Of a DNA stretch of 64,000 nt, positions 1 to 13,291 are shown in pieces. Source of the stretch: Tetrahymena elliotti 4EA (taxonomy: Eukaryota; Ciliophora; Oligohymenophorea; Hymenostomatida; Tetrahymenidae); contig JH720296.1 in NCBI GenBank assembly GCA_000231825.2, positions 1,941,911 to 2,005,910 of the forward strand, written 5' to 3'. The notes under the pieces are model-generated. The model did not search any database. It had not been told where the DNA came from and saw nothing but the letters and a program-made list of their open reading frames with translations. The position numbers and the translations under genes were made by a program. How positions within the stretch are numbered: position 1 is the first letter of the stretch; every line of letters begins with the position of its first letter.

Positions 1-2
1 AA

Positions 3-284
3 AAAGTAAATAAAAATGATAAAGATGATCATTAAATAGAATATCTAATTCTATTTATTGTTAATTTTATGATTTGTTTAATCATCATAGCCTTGATCTT
101 ATTTAAATTTTTTAAAGAAAAATAAAAAAAAAGGAAAGAATACTCATAAAATGTTGATGAAAAAATAAGTAACTAGGTATTTAAAATTGATTAATTTTCT
201 TAAGACCAACAAGAATCATAATTTGAAGAAAAAGACATTTTTGATTAAAGCTAAATGGAATAAATCTTTAAAACTAAAATATGA
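3..284 (+). CDS. 3' end of a cysteine-rich membrane protein, subtype I (partial)
   Basis: Only the last 93 codons and the TGA stop are inside the window; the body lies to the left. The frame (TAA/TAG = Gln) gives a charged stretch, one hydrophobic helix (EYLILFIVNFMICLIIIALI, about residues 13-35 of the visible part) and a cytoplasmic-type tail rich in K, Q and D. It is nearly identical to the C-terminus of the next gene (end at 6889) and close to that of the gene ending at 35475, so it is a subtype I copy. The tail is slightly longer than in its neighbour, which stops at an earlier TGA. It shows that the array continues beyond the left edge. Confidence 0.85.
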
Positions 285-1681
285 AATGTTTCATGATTTT
301 ATTTTTTATTTTTTTTTTATATTATTTAGAAAAACCAATTTAAAATGATCTAATTTTCACCTAAAATTCTGGAATTTATCAAAAAAAGCTTACTTTCAGG
401 TTAGTTAAATCTTTTGAAATGAGATAATTATTACAAAAAATTAAACTCTAATTTTAAATAGTAGAAGTTGTTTTTTGAAAGTTGAAATTCAAAAATATCT
501 AAACATTTCAATATTTATTTCTATTAGTCATTGATTGGTACTATTAAAGAAGAAAATCTAATTATTAGAATAATTTTAATAATTAACAGAAATATATGAC
601 AATTATTAAAATAATTAAGTAATTATGTGTCATAATTAATTTAAAAAAACAAGGGAAGGTATTTTTTTAATTTAGTAATATGAAGATAAAAAGAGCTGAA
701 TATTAGAATTATTGAAAAATATTCTTAATAAAGTAGAAGAAAGTTTTTATCATAATTTTCTAAAAATATCTGAGAAAAAAAAAGTCCAAATATTTCATTT
801 ATTTTCAATTAAAATTTACAGTATGAATCCAAACAAAAATAAAATCAATCAAAATTCTTAAACATAACTTTTTTTGCTGATTAAAATTTAAGAGTTTATT
901 TTATAGCTCCTTTCATTTTTTTTTTATTCTTTTTCATCATCGTTAAAGGATTTTTTAATTAAAATAATTTTTCAATCGAATTTTACTTAAAAAAAGATAC
1001 AAAATTAGTTCTAAAGATTAATGATTTTTAAACCAAAAAACTACTTTAATAAAGTTATCTCTAAATTTAGGCTAAACTAATTTTTTTTGCAGAAGAGGAA
1101 TAAGAAACTGTTTTATTTTAATTAATCAAAGATTATCATGTAAGTTTAATAAAGATTTTTTTTAATTGTTGTTTATTTTTATGATTTCAGTACATTTTCA
1201 AATTAATTAATCATTTTCAAAAATAGAATTATTTTGAAATTTAAAATTATTTATTGTTACGAATTTTCATTTACAAAAGTAATAATAAGTAATACCAAGG
1301 TAATTGTTACTCATATATTACTTTTCATTACTCTTACCCATCCTTATATTATAGCTGAATTTTTTTTATAAGAGGTTCAGAAGGTAATATTTGAATTGAC
1401 TTTCAACAACATATACATTCTTAATAGAAAATTATTACGTATTTTTAGATAATTATCAATTGGGTTTCAATATATTGCATCTATTGTAACTATAACCTTT
1501 AAATTAATAATCTTTATTTAAATTATTTAATATAATTTTATATTTAGACAGAAATTGTTCAATCAAACACTGAAAAATGATTTTAATTATTTCCTTTATA
1601 TATTTATCTAATTTGTTTATATATGAAAAAGATATAATTAAGGATAAAAAAGATTTTGTTGATTATAATAATTTAAAATAA
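285..1681. other. intergenic, no gene seen
   Basis: About 1.4 kb of very A+T-rich DNA with homopolymer A and T runs and frequent TGA in all frames I checked. The last 300 bases resemble the sequence just upstream of the other subtype I gene (about 29990-30357), including TTATCAA tracts and a short A-rich run before the ATG, so this part probably holds the promoter, copied with the gene. I see no RNA gene. Confidence 0.6.
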
Positions 1682-4600
1682 ATGAACAAAGATACATTAA
1701 TATTAAAATTAATTAAAGCTTTAATTGCTTTTTAAATATTGTATTTAGCATATTGTTAGGAGTATGTTAAAATAAATAATTGTGTTGAGTATGTTTATGC
1801 TCCAAGTAGATTTTATCATAAACTTTTTGACTAATCACTATGCATTGAGTGTGAATTAGGATATTTTGTTTCAAAAAATTATAAATAATGTATTGATTTT
1901 AGATACGAACTGTCCTATCTTTAATATGGTAATTGCAAAAGACTTGCGCAAGATGGTTCTTGTGCAGAAGCATTAAATGGGATAGAGTTGTTGCCAAATA
2001 ATTAATATACTATTGTTAAAGATTAAAAGTTTTTTGAAAGATGTGCAATTGTAAATGATAATGAAACAGAATGCCTTTTTCCAAGATTTGGGTTTATTTT
2101 AGATATTTAAAATAAATATATTTACAAAGATACTCATAGAACTTTTTGTGCTTTATTTGACTCTTCTAATAAACATTGTAAACAATTTCATTAAAGATTT
2201 TTTAGGTATTTTTCTACTTAACAAGGAGTTTATTTAGGTGAAAATGTTCTCAACCCTGACAAATTGATTTCTATTTTTGAAGAGCAACTATGTTCAGAAA
2301 ATTTTAGATATTTTGAAGATAAAAATATTTAACAATATGGTTGTTACCCTAAAAATGTTTAAAGGATTACCTATTTTAGAATCTGTAATAAAGGTGAAGC
2401 ACTGAGAGAAGATAAACAGAAATGTTAAATTGTTATACCTAATTGTCAAGAGTATTAAGAAATATAAGGAAAAGATTTTTGCACAAAATGTGAACCTTTT
2501 TATAAACTTTAGCTATAAAATTGCATAAAAATGATAGGATGTATTAATCTTAGTAGAAAATATCCAAATTAATGCATAAAATGTGACTAATTTAGTATTC
2601 TATTTAATGGGGAATGCATTTAGAATAATAATTTAAAAAGGTTTCTTTCAAATCCTGATGAAAAGGGTTTGAGGAACCTTAGGTTTGAACAAAATTTAAT
2701 TTTGAATACAACCTATTAAATTTAAGATACTTTTTTTGATAAATAAAGTAGTAAAAGATAAAAAGTTAAAAAGTTCCTCTATCAAAATCCTTCAAATAAA
2801 AATGTGATTCAAAAATATAAAGACATTTTTTTGAATAAAAGAAAATTAGACACATTAATAATATTTTATACAGATCTGCTAAAAAAAGATAGATGTTTAT
2901 ATTCAATTAAAGATAAGTGTATTTAGTGCATTAGTCCAGAGTATTACTATCTTGATGAATAAAAGAATGAATGTATTGAAAGAGTTAAATCTTTATTTTG
3001 TAAGAATTAAAATTTTAATAGTGATGATTGCTTAAATTTATAGTGTTAATCTACTAGATACTTTAATCATACATTTGTAGACAATTTTGACTTGAAAAAT
3101 AAACATACTTTAAAATATTTTTTTTATCTTGAAGGATTATTTTTTGATAGTGATTATGAAATTAAAAAGTTAAGCAAAACATATTAGTTTTATGGAATCA
3201 ATTTAAATAATACAGATCAAATTTGTGCAAATTATTAGAAATATTTAAATTTTAATGATGAAATTTATTATTTTTTTCATTATGAAAATAAAAACTGTTA
3301 GAAACAAAAAAAAATAATTTCAAATAAAAAAGATTTCTAATATTTATTTTTTAAATGTTCTGACAAAATAAATAGTCAGAACATTACTTTTGATAAGTGT
3401 ATTTAATATAATGATGAAAACTCCTTTTGTTTAGAATGTGAAGAGGGCTTTTATTTCAATTCTCTAACTATGCTTTGTTTAAAAAAAATAGAAAATTGTA
3501 TCCTTCATAGTATTAATAATACTTGCATTATATGTGAGAGTGGATATTAACTAATTAATGAGAGTATATGTGATCCTCTTTGTGGAAGTTTTGTACATGG
3601 AAGTTAAGATTATTTTAATTCTATATATATCCTGAGCAATAATAATTTGAATCAAACTTTTTGTAATAAAATAAATACTGGTTGCAGAATGTTTATCAAT
3701 CATATTTGTTTTGAATGCTTTGAAGGATATGTTTAAGATTATTCTTAATAAAAAAATAATTGCATTTTAGATTATAACTTTCCAGATTGTAAAATTATTG
3801 AGAACGTCAAGTAGGATGAAAAGTCTAGGATTAGCAACAAATTATATATTCATGATAGAAAATAATGTATAAAATGCAAGGATGAATATGTATTATTTTA
3901 AGGTTTATGCTACTGCTAAAAACTAAAATGTTTAAAATATATTTATTGTGATGAAAAAATCTGCTTTAAAAAATTTTGGAGTATATTTATTGGATATCTG
4001 AATTTAGTTGATAATTAGTACTTAGAAAAGTATGGAGAATAATATCAAGTTCGAGAATGTCATATTGATAGCTGTTAAATTTGTCATGAAGGCAATATTT
4101 GTTTAAAGTGTAGATATGGGTTTACTTTAGAGGAAAATTAAAGAGCTTGTATTATTCAAAAAGAATAAAACAAAGATATTACAATAAAAAATCTTGAAGA
4201 TTCAAACTGTTTGATTTTTTCAAGTGATAGAAAAAATTGTATAAAATGCTAGCCTAATTACTTTTTAAGGTAAGATTTAAAATGCTATGAAAATTGTGAA
4301 TATGATGAAGCAATTTTTTTTTTTTCTAATTAAGATTAATTTTGTTATTAATGTCCTAAGGGTTGCTAAATTTGTAGTTTTGATATAGATTCATTTTTTT
4401 TATAATAAGAATTACCTTGCGCAGAGTGCTTTGAAGGCTATTTTTTATATCAAGATATCAAAAAATGTAGAAAAATTTGTATTTTTTATCAAAGTATCAA
4501 TAATGAATGCGTTGTTAATTGCCCAAAAGATTCATTTTTATTAGAAAATGAATGTGTTAAAAAATGTCCATTATATTATAGTATTGAAGAAAAGTAGAAT

Positions 4601-6889
4601 ATATGCATAGAAAATTGTGAAAATATTTTCAGATTCGATGATGACCCTTTAAGATGCTCATAAGATTGTCCAAAAGTATACTTTACAGATAAAGATAATT
4701 AAATTTGCAGAAAATGTTTAGTTGAAAATTGTGAAATATGTAGTTAAAAATACTAAAATATTTGCATTAAATGCAAGGAAGAATATTTAAATTAATATGG
4801 TAAATGTGTTTTTAAATGTTCAAATGAACTAAGTGTAAATAATTAAATTGATTGTAGTTAAGAGTTAAATATAAAATATTGTATTAAATAAATTGAGACA
4901 AAATGTATTAAATGTGTTGCAAATACCTTCTATTCTGAAAATTTTAATGTGTGTCTTTGCTAGTCAATAGAAATATTTAATGAAACTAAATAAGAATGCT
5001 AAAAGATTTGTGATGAAAATTGTTTAGTTTGTAGTAAATAATCTTTAGATTGTGCAAAATGTAAACCTGATAAATATTTAGATAGCCACATAAAAAGTAT
5101 ATGTGTTGATGAATGTTAAATAGGATATTACCCTTCCATTAAATATAATGATCCAAATTTTAAATAATGTTTAAAATGTCCTGAAAATTGTTTCTCATGT
5201 GAAGACTCGAAAATTTGCACAGAATGTGATCCAAAATACAAATCAGTATCTTGTAATGGAATGACATTATGTGTGTGTGAGTAAAAAAATTGCAACTAAA
5301 AATATAATATGATTTATTACAAAAATATTTGCTGCCCTATTTAAAATTGCTCTTAATGCTCTAAAATATAAATTTGTGAAAAGTGTGAAGACAAATACCC
5401 TTATCTCTATATGAATACCTGCTTATAATACTGCCCTGATGGAACATATTCAGATGAAAATAAAACATGTCACAAATGCCACCCTTTATGCAAAAATTGC
5501 ACAGGTAGCTCATCTAAAAATTGTTTAAGCTGTGTACTCTCTAAGCATATTCTTGAATCATAATAAACATGCAGATGCTCAAATAAAAAGGTTTTTTTTC
5601 AAAATGAATGTCATTCTGTTTGTCCAAGATTCACAAAAATTTAAGATGAGAATGATAGAGTTTGTAAGCCATACTGTGTTGATTAGTTATCATATCCTGC
5701 TTTTGATCACAATGGATTTTTTGAAAAATGTGAGAATTAAATTAACTCTAAAAATCCTAAATTTTGTGAACAAAACTTGATAAACTTACACTAAAATATG
5801 AAATTTATTGTAAAAAACAAATTATCAGCAAGTTAAAATCAAATAATTTTGATGGATATAATAATACAATAAACACCAAGAGAGTGTTATGATTTCTAAT
5901 TAAGAGTTAATCCTTATGATTAAGAGGAACAATTCTTGAACCTTGAATTTAAAGACTTTTAAATTGGCAATTACTTTTATAATTAATTTAGGCTCTAAAG
6001 CAAAATTGAAATAGAATAGCTTAAGTAAAAAGATAAAAAGAATTGTAAATAAAATATTTGTACTTTATATTTATAAATTTATCACTAGGGCCTGCTAAAA
6101 AAAACAATAAAACTTAACCTTTTTTTAAAATCTCTGATTGTAGATATTCAATCAGTAAATTTTCCTTTTTTTAATGATATTTTAAAGCTACCAATTAACA
6201 TAAATGAGAAAGAAAATATGAGATTTCTTAATTCAATTATGACTGTTTAATGTAAAAATTATAGAGTTTGTAATGATGAATTTATAAATATTTTTCCTTC
6301 TTCTCTAGTAAATATAAGGATCTAAGCTTTATAAGATGGCAAACAATAGCTAATCTAAAAATTATTTTTATTTCCAGTTAAAGTTTAAATAATGGGAGAA
6401 GATAGTTAAGTTTACGAAGTAAGAGATTTCTTTTACAATAATGACTTGCCTTCTTAAATAATGATAGAATTTGATTTTACAAATGAAATAAAAGGAAAAC
6501 TAATATTGGTATTGAAAGTAATTAAAGGCAAAAAAGAATAACTTAATTATGAGTAATTTGTTGATAAAAAATAAGAAAGATATTTTATAAATTAAAATAT
6601 AAATATTTTCATATAAAAATATGAATAAAATAATGAAAAAGTAAATAAAAATGATAAAGATGATCATTAAATAGAATATCTAATTCTATTTATTGTTAAT
6701 TTTATGATTTGTTTAATCATCATAGCCTTGGTTTTATTTAAATTTTTTAAAGAAAAATTAAAAAAAACAAAAATGTACTCAAAACAAATAGAATAAAATG
6801 TAAATAATTAAGTAATTAAAATTGATCAATTTTCTTAAGACCAACAAGAATCCTAACTTCAAGAAAAAGGCATTTTTGATTAAAGTTGA
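1682..6889 (+). CDS. large cysteine-rich single-pass membrane protein, subtype I, block 1
   Basis: One uninterrupted frame of 1735 codons with TAA/TAG as Gln, from ATG to TGA. Residues 1-25 form a signal peptide (hydrophobic LILKLIKALIAFQILYLAYC). Residues 35-200 are an N-terminal module shared by all members (CVEYVYAPS, LLPNNQYTIVKD, ECLFPRFG). From about residue 200 to 1330 come many furin-like/growth-factor-receptor-type units with CxxC pairs, such as CLECEEGFYFNS and CHKCHPLCKNC. Residues 1330-1660 are nearly cysteine-free and contain TPRECYDF. One transmembrane helix lies near 1665-1690, then a tail of about 45 residues. This topology suggests a surface protein with a huge ectodomain. 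Ciliate relatives often carry unreliable 'zinc finger LSD1' names because of the CxxC repeats. Ligand and role are unknown. Confidence 0.9.
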
Positions 6890-7690
6890 ATTGTGAATCT
6901 AAAATATGAAATGTTTGATGATTTTTATTTTTATTTAATAACATTTTAATAAGCAAGACTAAAATAAAAGTAATTTATTATTTATTTATGTAAATTTTGA
7001 ATCAAAATAAAATTGTTAAAATTATTCTATTCAGAAAATTAATTTTAAAATGATCTATTATTTTTCACTTTAAATTCTTTAATTTGTCTTAAGAGAAAAA
7101 AATTAAAATTCTAATTTAATATGGGAATAGTTGTCTTCTTAAGTTGAAATTACAAAAAATTTCAAATCTTTCAGAATTTAATTTTTTTTTTATTGATAGT
7201 TGTAGATTAATAAAAATAATTTTTCAAGTTTTTTTTGATCTTGTTTTTGAAGAGTTTATTTTAGCTAGAAGATTAAAAGAGGGTTATTTTTCCAATTTTT
7301 TGAAATAGATATTATTATAGAGAAGGTGAAAATTCCTTTTTTGGGTGTTAAAAATTTTAAGTTAAGTAAAAACTACCTCTATTGATTTATTTTTATACTT
7401 TGAAAATATTTTTTAAATATTGTTTTCATTAATTCCTAATATGTGTAATCAATAAAATATTTTTAGAATTCAAATTGAAAAAACAACTTTTAAATAATAA
7501 AAAAAAATAGTTATTAGATTTTGTAAGTATATTAGATAGAATATGGTATCAAATTTTATAATCTTATTGAAAGTTTTTATAAAATTAGATTTTTCATTTT
7601 AATAGGTTACTAATTCGTGATTGAAAAATATCCAATCAATTATTGTTCTAAAGATTTGATTATATAATAAAAGCTTTAAGTTTTAAAGTT
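6890..7690. other. intergenic, no gene seen
   Basis: About 0.8 kb of A+T-rich DNA between subtype I and II genes. The equivalent interval in block two (35476-36425) shares similar stretches, for example the bases just before the ATG (AGCTTTAAGTTTTAAAG-like), as expected if promoter DNA was copied with the block. No other signal seen. Confidence 0.55.
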
Positions 7691-10600
7691 ATGATAATAT
7701 ATAGGATCTTAATTATAAAAATGATATTGTTCAATCTATTCTTAGCAAGAAGCTAGGGAGAGAGTAAAATAGATCATTGTGTGGAATATGTTCATGCTCC
7801 AAGTAGATTTTACTATAATCTTTTTGACTAATTATTATGTATTGAATGTGAAATTGGATACATTGTTTCAAAAAATTATAAATATTGTATTGATTTTAGG
7901 TATGAACTATCTTATCTTTAGTACGCTAACTGTAAAAGGCTTGCTGATGATGGTTTATGTGCAGAAGCAATAAATGGGATTGAATTATTACCAAATAATT
8001 CATATACTATTGTTTAAGCTTAAAAATTTTTTGAAAGATGTGCAATTATAAATGAAGAAGAAACAGAATGTCTTTTTCCTAGATTTGGATATATTTTATA
8101 ACTTGCTAGTTAGCTTATATAAATAGATACTCATAAGACATTTTGTGCTTTGTTTGATGAAATCTTATAAGTTTGTGTTAGGTTTCATCAAAGATTTTTT
8201 GGATACTTCAACACATAGTAAGGAGTTTATTTAGGAGAGAATTTTCTTAACCCAAATTAATTGATTCAATTTTAAGAAAAGAAGTAGTGTACTAAAGGTT
8301 TTTTCTTTCATAATTCCTATGAATAAGTTGGCTGTATTCCAATTTAAAATTTAAACCTTTTTGATGGAATTCTAAGAATCTGTAACAAAGGCTAAGCTTT
8401 AAGAGATGATTAACTAAAATGTTAAAAAGTTATACCTTATTGTCTAGAATATTAAGAAATATAAGGTCAAGAACTATGTACTAAATGTTAAACTTTTTAT
8501 AAACTTTATCTTCAAAATTGTATTAAAATGAATGGGTGTATTTTATTAAGTAGGTTAAATCCAAATAAATGCTTAAAGTGCGATTAATCTAGTAAAATTT
8601 ATAATGGGGAATGTATTTTGATAAGCAAAGCAAAAAGATTTACTTAAAATAAAAAGGATAACAGCTTGAAAAATCTTAATCTTAAATCAATTAACTTTTA
8701 AGGCTCAAAAAATTAGTTTAAAGATTTCTATATTACTTAACAAAATAACTAAAGCTTAGAAAATAAGAATTTTGAACATGGCTTTGATGGCAGCTAATCT
8801 ATACATAACCAAGAGGAAAAAGAAAATTTTTATGGAAAAAGAAATTGGATTAAGTATTAGTCTCTAATTTTAAAACGATTGACTTAGGAAGAGGATTTTA
8901 ATATATTAAAAGATGCAAATTAACTCTGTTAGTTGAAAAAATAAGACAAATGTATTTTATGTAAAAATCCTGTAGAATATTATTTAGATCAATAAAATAA
9001 TTAGTGTCTAAAAAGAGTTAGATCTTTTTTTTGTTAGAATTAGAGTTGGAATACAGATGATTGCTTAAACCTATTTTGTCGGGGAATTTATTATGTCCTG
9101 AATCACAAATTAGTTGAGAATTTTGACTTAAAAAATAAAGAGACTTTAAATTATTTAAGTTTTATTTAGAGACAGTTTTTTGAATTTGATTACTTTATGA
9201 CAGACCAAAAAATAGAGGATCTTGTTAAAAAATATGAGTTTTATGGCATTAATCTAAATATAACAGATTCATTTTGTAACAATTACTCTGATAAACTGAA
9301 AATAGGAGAATAACTTTTTTCTTATATTGACTTTTATGATAATTACTGTGCCAAAAGCAAAACATAAATAAAAAGTAAATAAGAATTAAATTATTTGTTT
9401 TTTACTTGTTCTTCTAATATCTCAATCTAAAATAAGAATTTTGATAAGTGTATAAATTATAATGAAGAATAATCATTTTGCTTAGAATGTTAATAAGGTT
9501 TCTATTTCAACTCTAGAACTATGGTTTGTGAGAAAAACATAGAAAATTGTATTATTCATAGTCTCCATAACACTTGCATTCTATGCTAGAGTGGATATCA
9601 ATTAATTAATCAGACTCATTGTGATCCTATTTGTGGGAGTTTTTTACCTGGAAATATATTTTACTTTAATTCTATCAATATCTTAAAAAACAATATGACA
9701 AATAAAACTGATTGCATAAAATAGAAAATAGGTTGTAATGTTTTTGTTAATAATATCTGTGTAGAATGTTTTGAAGGTTATGTTTTGGATTATTCAGTTT
9801 AATAATTTAATTGTATTTTAGATTATAATTTTCCAGATTGTAAAGTCATAGAATATGTTAAGGAGGAAAATAATATTAATAAGTAATTTATTCATAAGAA
9901 TAAATAGTGCATTAGATGTTAAGATGGATATGTTTTATTTGAAGGTTTATGTTATTGTTAAAAGCCAAAATGTTTAAAATACATTTATTGTGATGAAAAA
10001 AAATGCTTTAAAAAATTTAGGAGTTTATTTATTGGGTATTTAAATTTAGCTGATAATTAGTACTTAGAAAAGTATGGAGAATATTATAAAGTACATGAGT
10101 GCATTATAGAAAACTGTTTAATATGTCATGAAGGAAATATTTGTTTAAAGTGTAAATAGGGATTTATTTTCGAAGAAAATTCAAGAATTTGTAACTTAAA
10201 AAAAGAGGATACATAAATTAAAAAGTATGATGACACAAAATGCCTTTATTTTTCAAATGATGGAATAAATTGTATTTAATGCTAGCTAAATTATTTTCTA
10301 AGGTAAGATTTTAAGTGTTATGAATCTTGTGAATATGACGAACAATTAACAATTAATACTCTTTAGGGTAATTTTTGTTATAAATGTCCTTTGGGGTGCC
10401 TGGAATGCTTGTTTTCATATGATTTGTTCATGAATAATGAAGATTTAAAGTGCTATTTGTGCTAATATGATTATTTTTTATATCCTGAATTACATCAATG
10501 TAAAAAAAATTGTATATTTTATAAATAAAATGAAAATACTTGCTTTATAAAGTGCCAAGGAAATTTATTCGAATATGAATAATAATGTATTTAAAAATGT

Positions 10601-12937
10601 CCTTTTTACTACAAAGTTGAGGCTCAATCTAAAATTTGCATTCAAAATTGTGAAGGCTTATTTAGATATGAGTGCGATCCTTAAAAATGCTCAACATTTT
10701 GTGAAGAGTAATATGTAGCAGATCAAATAAACCTAATTTGTAGAACTTGTAAGGTTAGTAATTGTAAAGTATGTAGCTAAAAAAAAGAAAATATTTGTTT
10801 AAAATGCTAACTAAATTATATTCTTTTTGATGGAAAGTGTATTTATCTTTGTTCAAATTAACTAACAGTTTAAGATAAAAATGACTGTCCATATTCTAAA
10901 ATATAGTATTGTAAAATATAAGAAGAACAAAAATGTGTATAATGTCTTACTGGAACAATTTATAAAGAAAAAATAAATAAATGTTTTTGTGAAGATCAAT
11001 TTGTATTTGAAAATATTTCAAATAGCTGTGTAAAAAGATGTCATTAAAATTGCTTGATTTGCTTAGATATCAACAAATTTGTATGCTAAAAATGTTAACC
11101 AAATAAATATTTCTTTTTTAATTCTTTATCAACAATTGTTTCTTGTCTTGACAAATGTCCAATAGGATATTATGCTTCCTTAAGATATAATGATCCAAAT
11201 TTTAAAGAATGTTTATCCTGTCCTGACAACTGCTACTCATGTAAGGATTCATAAAGTTGTACAGAGTGTAATTTAAACTACAAAGAATTCTTTTAAAATG
11301 GTTTGTTATTTTGCTTTTGTGATGACAATTAATAGTGTAATAGAAATTTTAATTTAGAATTTCTCAAAAAAACATATTGTCCATTAAAAAATTGTTCTAA
11401 ATGCTCTGAAAATTAATAAATTTGTGAAGCATGTAACTAAGATTATCCTTATCTCTACTTGAATACATGCTTTTAAAGTTGTCCTCTAGGAACTTTTGTA
11501 GATCTAAACAATTAGTGCTAAAAATGTCACCCTTTATGCAATGGCTGCACAAATAGTTCTTCAAAAAATTGTTTGAGTTGTGTACTCTCCAGGCATAGTG
11601 TCGAATCAGAAGACACTTGCAGATGCTCAAACCAAAAAGTTTTTTTCTAAAATTAATGTTATTTTGTTTGTCCAAGGTACACTAAATTGTAAGATGAAAA
11701 CGATAGAGTCTGCAAACGTTATTGTCTTGATAATAATTCGTTTCCTGTCTTTAATGGAGATGGCTAATTTGAAAAATGTGAGACTATATTTGATTCAAGC
11801 AATTCAAAATTTTGTGAATAAAGTTTGATCAATTTAAGCAAGTTTATTACTTTTCATATTAAAAGAATTTAAATTGTTGAATAAAATAAGCAAGGTATAT
11901 AAATAATGATAACAATTGCATAGACACCAAGAGAATGTTATGATTTTTAACTAAGTTTCAATCCTTCATTTCAAGAATAAGATTACTTAGACCTTTAATT
12001 CAAAGATTTTAATATTGATAGTTAAATTAGGTTTTAGTTTAGGTTATAAAGCTACATTCAAGTTGAGTAGCTAAAGTCAAGAGATTCAAACAAATGTAGA
12101 TAAAACACTTGTACTTTGTATTTTTAAATTTACCACAATAGCTTGATAAAAAAAACATTAAAACTTAAATTTGATCTAAAATCTGAGCTTGTGAATGTTT
12201 AATTTGTAAGCTTTCCTTTTTTAAGCTAGATCTTAAAATTTGATTCGAATCTAGATCAATTACCAAAAAAGAAGATTCTTGATTCATTATTATCAGTGAA
12301 ATGTATTAAAGATAATACTTGCAACAATTAATAAGTAAATTCATATGAAAATTAACCTATTACATTAAACATCTAAATTTTAAAGAAATAAAGCTAAAAA
12401 GGATTGGAAAGATTAATATTAATCCCTGCTTAGATTTATTTAATTATGGAAGATAATAAAATTGAATATATTAAGGATTTTTACTTTAATAACAAACATA
12501 ACTCTTAAATTTAAATAGAAATAATATTTAAATCACAAATAAAAGGAAAATTGAGATTGTTATTTACTGTATTTGATAGTAAATTAATTTTCTATGAGTA
12601 ATTTGCAAATAAAAATTAATAAATATATTGTGTTTAGTAGAGTTTGTATGTTTAAATTTAAAAATAAATGGAGTTAGAAGATAATCAGAGAGGACAATAG
12701 AAAAATATTGATATGAAACATCGTATTTATTATGCTCTATTTATCTATAATTTAATAATAATCTTGATTGTCTTATTAGTAGCTCTTTGTACATGTTCAA
12801 AGAAATGCTTGAAATAATATAATAATTATCAATAATTTGATAACAATTAAATTCATTCATCAGATATTTTAAAAAATTAAAATGAATAAAGTTAATTAAA
12901 ATATTTTAATTAAGAAAGTGATATTTAGAAAATTTGA
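7691..12937 (+). CDS. large cysteine-rich single-pass membrane protein, subtype II, block 1
   Basis: An open frame of 1748 codons ending in TGA. The start at 7691 is preferred over an in-frame ATG at 7721 because the subtype II paralogue at 36426 starts at the matching place. Signal peptide residues 1-22 (LIIKMILFNLFLARS). The same architecture as the neighbours follows: N-terminal module (CVEYVHAPS, CLFPRFG), long CxxC repeat region (CLECQQGFYFNS, CPLGCLECLFS, CHPLCNGC), cysteine-poor region with TPRECYDF, and a transmembrane helix near residues 1679-1700 (ALFIYNLIIILIVLLVALCT). The tail of about 48 residues is rich in N and Q and differs from the subtype I tail. Probably a surface protein; partner unknown. 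Confidence 0.9.
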
Positions 12938-13291
12938 ATTAATTTTTAATTACAGCTTTAAATAGCTTCATTATTTTTTTATTAGGTACTTTGTAAAAAT
13001 AAATTTTTTATTTAATTTTTAAATTACTGTATCATTTTGTGAAAATTAATTTTTAAAAATTTTTAACTTAAAATGTACAAATTTACACTATAAAAACTTA
13101 AAAACGTTAATTATAATTAGACTTTTTAGATTCTTAATTCTAAAATATTTATTAAAAAATTTAAAATACAAAAAAAGTATAGTTAAATTGTTTTGATATT
13201 AATAATTTAATTGGAATCTTAGCTTTGAAAGAATTTGATATAATTTTATTAAAAAGATTAAATTACTAAGCAACAAAGTAGAATTAAAGTA
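12938..13291. other. short intergenic region
   Basis: A 354 bp A+T-rich gap. The last 35 bases before the ATG at 13292 are almost the same as those before the ATG at 19182 (GAATTAAAGTA before ATGAAAAAAGAT), marking a shared, recently copied promoter-proximal region. Nothing else is visible. Confidence 0.55.

Noticed and set aside
5532..5780. Small standard-code frames that recur at the same place in several array genes (also near 11580 and 42850)
   Set aside because: They are out-of-frame readings of the conserved CxxC coding region. They recur only because the genes are paralogous.
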